This document shows, in pieces, positions 59,201 through 64,000 of a stretch of DNA of 64,000 nt. The position numbers were made by a program, and so were the translations under genes. The notes beneath the pieces were generated by a model that did not search any database, was not told the origin of the DNA, and saw nothing but the letters and a program-made list of their open reading frames with translations. Origin of the DNA: Nectonema munidae (lineage: Eukaryota > Nematomorpha > Nectonematoida > Nectonematidae); NCBI GenBank assembly GCA_030549495.1, contig JAUIRK010000908.1, forward strand, positions 248,001 to 312,000, in the 5' to 3' direction. The first letter of the stretch is position 1. Each line of letters begins with the position of its first letter.

Positions 59201-61850
59201 AAATTCAAGCAACCAAAATGCCCGAAATCGAAAATCCCCGAAAACTAAAATCGCCCTAACTAAAATCAAAGTTACCAAAATCCCCGAAAACTAAAATTCA
59301 AGCAACCAAAATGCCCGAAATCCAAATTCCCCGAAAACTAAAATCGCCGCTACCAAAATCCCCGAAAACTAAAATCAAAGTTACCAAAATCCCCAAAGAC
59401 TAAAATTCAAGCAACCAAAATGCCCGAAATCGAAAATCCCCGAAAACTAAAATCGCCCTAACTAAAATCAAAGTTACCAAAATCCCCGAAAACTAAAATT
59501 CAAGCAACCAAAATGCCCGAAATCCAAAATCCCCGAAAACTAAAATCGCCGCTACCAAAATCCCCGAAAACTAAAATCAAAGTTACCAAAATCCCCAAAG
59601 ACTAAAATTCAAGCAACCAAAATGCCCGAAATCGAAAATCCTCGAAAACTAAAATCGCCCTAACTAAAATCAAAGTTACCAAAATCCCCGAAAACTAAAA
59701 TTCAAGCAACCAAAATGCCCGAAATCCAAATTCCCCAAAAACAAATCAAAGTTACCAAAATCCACGAAAACTAAAATTCAAGCTACCAAAATCCCCGAAA
59801 TCCAAATTCCCCGAAAACTTAAATCGCCGCTACCAAAATCCCCGAAAACTAAAATCAAAGTTACCAAAATTCGCGAAAACTAAAATTCAAGCAACCAAAA
59901 TGCCCGAAATCCAAAATCCGCGAAAACTAAAATTAAAGTTACCAAAATCACCGAAGACTAAAATCCAAGCTACCAAAATCCCCAAAATCCAAAATGCCCG
60001 AAAACTAAAATCCCTGCTACCAAAATCCCCGAAAACTCAAATCAAAGTTACCAAAATCCCCGAAAACTAAAATTCAAGCAACCAAAATGCCCGAAATCCA
60101 AAATCCGCGAAAACTAAAATTAAAGTTACCAAAATCACCGAAGACTAAAATCCAAGCTACCAAAATCCCCAAAATCCAAAATGCCCGAAAACTAAAATCA
60201 CTGCTACCAAAATCCCCGAAAACTCAAATCAAAGTTACCAAAATCCCCGAAAACTAAAATTCAAGCAACCAAAATGCCCGAAATCCAAAATCCGCGAAAA
60301 CTAAAATTAAAGTTACCAAAATCACCGAAGACTAAAATCCAAGCTACCAAAATCCCCAAAATCCAAAATGCCCGAAAACTAAAATCACTGCTACCAAAAT
60401 CCCCGAAAACTCAAATCAAAGTTACCAAAATCCCCGAAAACTAAAATTCAAGCAACCAAAATGCCCGAAATCCAAAATCCGCGAAAACTAAAATTAAAGT
60501 TACCAAAATCACCGAAGACTAAAATCCAAGCTACCAAAATCCCCAAAATCTAAAATGCCCGAAAACTAAAATCACTGCTACCAAAATCCGTGAAAACTGA
60601 AATCAAAGTTACCAAAATCCCCAAAGACTAAAATTCAAGCAACCGAAATCCAAAATCCCCGAAAACTAAAATCACCGCTACCAAAATCCCCGAAAACTAA
60701 AATCAAAGTTACCAAAATCACCGAAGACTAAAATCCAAGCTACCAAAATCCCCAAAATCCAAAATGCCCGAAAACTAAAATCACTGCTACCAAAATCCCC
60801 GAAAACTAAAATCAAAGTTACCAAAATCCACGAAAACTAAAATTCAAACTACCAAAATCCCCGAAATCCAAATTCCCCGAAAACTTAAATCGCCGCTACC
60901 AAAATCCCCGAAAACTAAAATCAAAGTTATCAAAATCCCCAAAGACTAAAATTCAAGCAACCAAAATGCCCGAAATCGAAAATCCCCGAAAACTAAAATC
61001 GCCCTAACTAAAATCAAAGTTACCAAAATCCCCGAAAACTAAAATTCAAGCAACCAAAATGCCCGAAATCCAAATTCCCCAAAAACAAATCAAAGTTACC
61101 AAAATCCACGAAAACTAAAATTCAAGCTACCAAAATCCCCGAAATCCAAATTCCCCGAAAACTTAAATCGCCGCTACCAAAATCCCCGAAAACTAAAATC
61201 AAAGTTACCAAAATCCCCAAAGACTAAAATTCAAGCAACCAAAATGCCCGAAATCCAAAATCCCCGAAAACTAAAATCGCCGCTACTAAAATCCCCGAAA
61301 ACTCAAATCAAAGTTACCAAAATCCCCAAAGACTAAAATTCAAGCAACCAAAATGCCCGAAATCCAAAATCCCCGAAAACTAAAATCGCCGCTACCAAAA
61401 TCCCCGAAAACTCAAATCAAAGTTACCAAAATGCCCGAAATCCAAATTCCCCGAAAACTTAAATCGCCGCTACCAAAATCCCCGAAAACTAAAATCAAAG
61501 TTACCAAAATCCCCAAAGACTAAAATTCAAGCAACCAAAATGCCCGAAATCCAAAATCCCCGAAAACTAAAATCGCCGCTACCAAAATCCCCGAAAACTA
61601 AAATCAAAGTTACCAAAATCACCGAAGACTAAAATCCAAGCTACCAAAATGCCCGAAATCCAAAATCCGCGAAAACTAAAATTAAAGTTACCAAAATCAC
61701 CGAACACTATCCAAGCTACCAAAATGCCCGAAATCCAAATTCCCCGAAAACTTAAATCGCCGCTACCAAAATCCCCGAAAACTAAAATCAAAGTTACCAA
61801 AATCCCCAAAGACTAAAATTCAAGCAACCAAAATGCCCGAAATCCAAAAT
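53268..61850. repeat. Large satellite duplication, copy 2 (about 8.6 kb)
   Basis: Follows copy 1 directly. By eye I found only about seven substitutions against copy 1 (copy 1/copy 2 positions 43,746/53,949; 44,829/55,032; 44,877/55,080; 48,298/57,047; 49,181/57,930; 51,264/60,013; 53,012/61,761). It lacks 1,454 bp that lie between about 45,300 and 47,200 of copy 1. It must be a very recent duplication or an assembly effect. Confidence 0.85.
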
Positions 61851-64000
61851 CCCCGAAAACTAAAATCGCCGCTACCAAAATCCCCGAAAACTAAAATCAA
61901 AGTTACCAAAATCCCCAAAGACTAAAATTCAAGCAACCAAAATGCCCGAAATCTAAAATCCCCGAAAACTAAAATCGCCGCTACCAAAATCCCCGAAAAC
62001 TAAAATCAAAGTTACCAAAATTCGCGAAAACTAAAATTCAAGCAACCAAAATGCCCGAAATCCAAAATCCGCGAAAACTAAAATTAAAGTTACCAAAATC
62101 ACCGAAGACTAAAATCCAAGCTACCAAAATCCCCAAAATCCAAAATGCCCGAAAACTAAAATCACTGCTACCAAAACCCTCGAAAACTCAAATCAAAGTT
62201 ACCAAAATCCCCGAAAACTAAAATTCAAGCAACCAAAATGCCCGAAATCCAAAATCCGCGAAAACTAAAATTAAAGTTACCAAAATCACCGAAGACTAAA
62301 ATCCAAGCTACCAAAATCCCCAAAATCCAAAATGCCCGAAAACTAAAATCACTGCTACCAAAATCCCTGAAAACTCAAATCAAAGTTACCAAAATCCCCG
62401 AAAACTAAAATTCAAGCAACCAAAATGCCCGAAATCCAAATTCCCCGAAAACTTAAATCGCCGCTACCAAAATCCCCGAAAACTAAAATCAAAGTTACCA
62501 AAATCACCGAAGACTAAAATTCAAGCAACCAAAATGCCCGAAATCCAAAATCCGCGAAAACTAAAATTAAAGTTACCAAAATCACCGAAGACTAAAATCC
62601 AAGCTACCAAAATCCCCAAAATCCAAAATGCCCGAAAACTAAAATCACTGCTACCAAAACCCTCGAAAACTCAAATCAAAGTTACCAAAATCCCCGAAAA
62701 CTAAAATTCAAGCAACCAAAATCCCCGAAATCCAAATTCCCCGAAAACTTAAATCGCCGCTACCAAAATCCCCGAAAACTAAAATCCAAGCAACCAAAAT
62801 GCCCGAAATCCAAAATCCCCGAAAACTAAAATCGCCCTAACTAAAATCAAAGTTACCAAAATCCCCAAAGACTAAAATTCAAGCAACCGAAATCCAAAAT
62901 CCCCGAAAATTAAAATCGCCGCTACCAAAATCCCTGAAAACTGAAATCAAAGTTACCAAAATCCCCAAAGACTAAAATTCAAGCAACCAAAATGCCCGAA
63001 ATTCAAAATCCCCGAAAATTAAAATCGCCGCTACCAAAATCCCCGAAAACTCAAATCAAAGTTACCAAAATCCCCAAAGACTAAAATTCAAGCAACCAAA
63101 ATGCCCGAAATCGAAAATCCCCGAAAACTAAAATCGCCCTAACTAAAATCAAAGTTACCAAAATCCCCGAAAACTAAAATTCAAGCAACCAAAATGCCCG
63201 AAATCCAAATTCCCCAAAAACAAATCAAAGTTACCAAAATCCACGAAAACTAAAATTCAAGCAACCAAAATGCCCGAAATCGAAAATCCCCGAAAACTAA
63301 AATCGCCGCTACCAAAATCCCCGAAAACTCAAATTAAAGTTACCAAAATCCCCAAAGACTAAAATTCAAGCAACCAAAATGCCCGAAATCCAAAATCCCC
63401 GAAAACTAAAATCGCCGCTACTAAAATCCCCGAAAACTCAAATCAAAGTTACCAAAATCCCCAAAGACTAAAATTCAAGCAACCAAAATGCCCGAAATCC
63501 AAAATCCCCGAAAACTAAAATCGCCGCTACCAAAATCCCCGAAAACTAAAATCAAAGTTACCAAAATCACCGAAGACTAAAATCCAAGCAACCAAAATGC
63601 CCGAAATCCAAATTCCCCGAAAACTTAAATCGCCGCTACCAAAATCCCCGAAAACTCAAATCAAAGTTACCAAAATCACCGAAGACTAAAATTCAAGCAA
63701 CCAAAATGCCCGAAATCCAAAATCCGCGAAAACTAAAATCAAAATTACCAAAATCACCGAAGACTAAAATCCAAGCAACCAAAATGCCCGAAATCCAAAT
63801 TCCCCGAAAATTAAAATCGCCGCTACCAAAATCCCCGAAAACTCAAATTAAAGTTACCAAAATCACCGAAGACTAAAATCCAAGCTACCAAAATGCCCGA
63901 AATCCAAAATCCGCGAAAACTAAAATTAAAGTTACCAAAATCACCGAAGACTAAAATCCAAGCAACCAAAATGCCCGAAATCCAAATTCCCCGAAAACTT

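Larger units (their letters stand above)
29229..64000. repeat. Satellite array with a 31-bp monomer and nested higher-order structure (continues past the window)
   Basis: The monomer has a 19-bp head (ACCAAAATCCCCGAAAACT) and a 12-bp tail that varies among a few types: AAAATCAAAGTT, AAAATTCAAGCA, TAAATCGCCGCT and others. A 47-bp form has an extra 16 bp (GCCCGAAATCC-type head joined to a TTCCCCGAAAACT half). A 62-bp form ends in an 18-bp truncated monomer (CTAACTAAAATCAAAGTT). These combine into units of 202 bp (31+47+31+31+62) and 278 bp. In the 31-bp consensus I count 16 A, 8 C, 5 T and 2 G, an extreme strand skew kept for almost 35 kb. No transposon or gene interrupts the array. The array is abrupt at its left edge. 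Peptide-like frames in it (for example 39,340-39,552 minus) are shadows, since 31, 202, 278 and 682 are not multiples of three. Confidence 0.99.

Noticed and set aside
29229-64000. CRISPR-like array (regular short repeats with spacers)
   Set aside because: The spaces between repeats are themselves repeats, the host is eukaryotic, and there are no cas genes. It is a tandem satellite.
29229-64000. Telomeric repeat, because CCCTAACT occurs often
   Set aside because: CCTAA appears once per unit in a fixed larger context and never in tandem, so it is part of the satellite.

Overview
The window is eukaryotic and AT-rich. It holds no host gene that I can support in full. Its mobile-element content (a piggyBac element, at least two coding hAT elements, an R1-like LINE and a second non-LTR retrotransposon) fits an arthropod or similar invertebrate; I cannot name the species. 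No prokaryotic operons, rRNA, CRISPR array or intact tRNA genes were seen.

Positions 1-29,228 are a repeat graveyard. From left to right: a decayed LINE on the plus strand (about 60-2,040); a tRNA-like SINE piece (2,161-2,228); a clean hAT miniature element with an 8-bp target duplication (4,177-4,553); a nearly complete piggyBac transposase on the minus strand (6,101-7,849); several short direct and inverted duplications; a decayed Buster/ZBED5-like hAT transposase on the minus strand (12,576-14,087); a tandem repeat of about 150 bp (15,155-16,490); a second hAT element with both ends and a recognisable GT-AG intron (16,616-18,701); a TATA box followed by a 22-codon signal-peptide-like ORF (20,011-20,134); a 28-bp minisatellite zone; an 88-bp-arm inverted repeat (22,120-22,357); and an R1-like LINE on the minus strand with gag zinc knuckles, endonuclease and reverse transcriptase (about 22,360-25,730).

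Positions 29,229-64,000 are one uninterrupted satellite array that runs off the window. Its basic monomer is 31 bp, with 47-bp and 62-bp derivatives. These build 202-bp and 278-bp units, then a 682-bp higher-order repeat, then blocks of about 1.9 kb. Finally a duplication of about 10.2 kb (about 43,050-53,270 against 53,270-61,850) shows only a handful of substitutions by eye and one 1,454-bp length difference. The plus strand is very rich in A and C and almost lacks G. The monomer length is not a multiple of three, so the repeated ORFs inside the array are best read as by-products of the repeat.

The most notable items are the nested organisation and recent homogenisation of the satellite, the long inverted repeat at the truncated 3' end of the R1-like LINE, the hAT element with its intron, and the possible first exon of a small secreted peptide gene.
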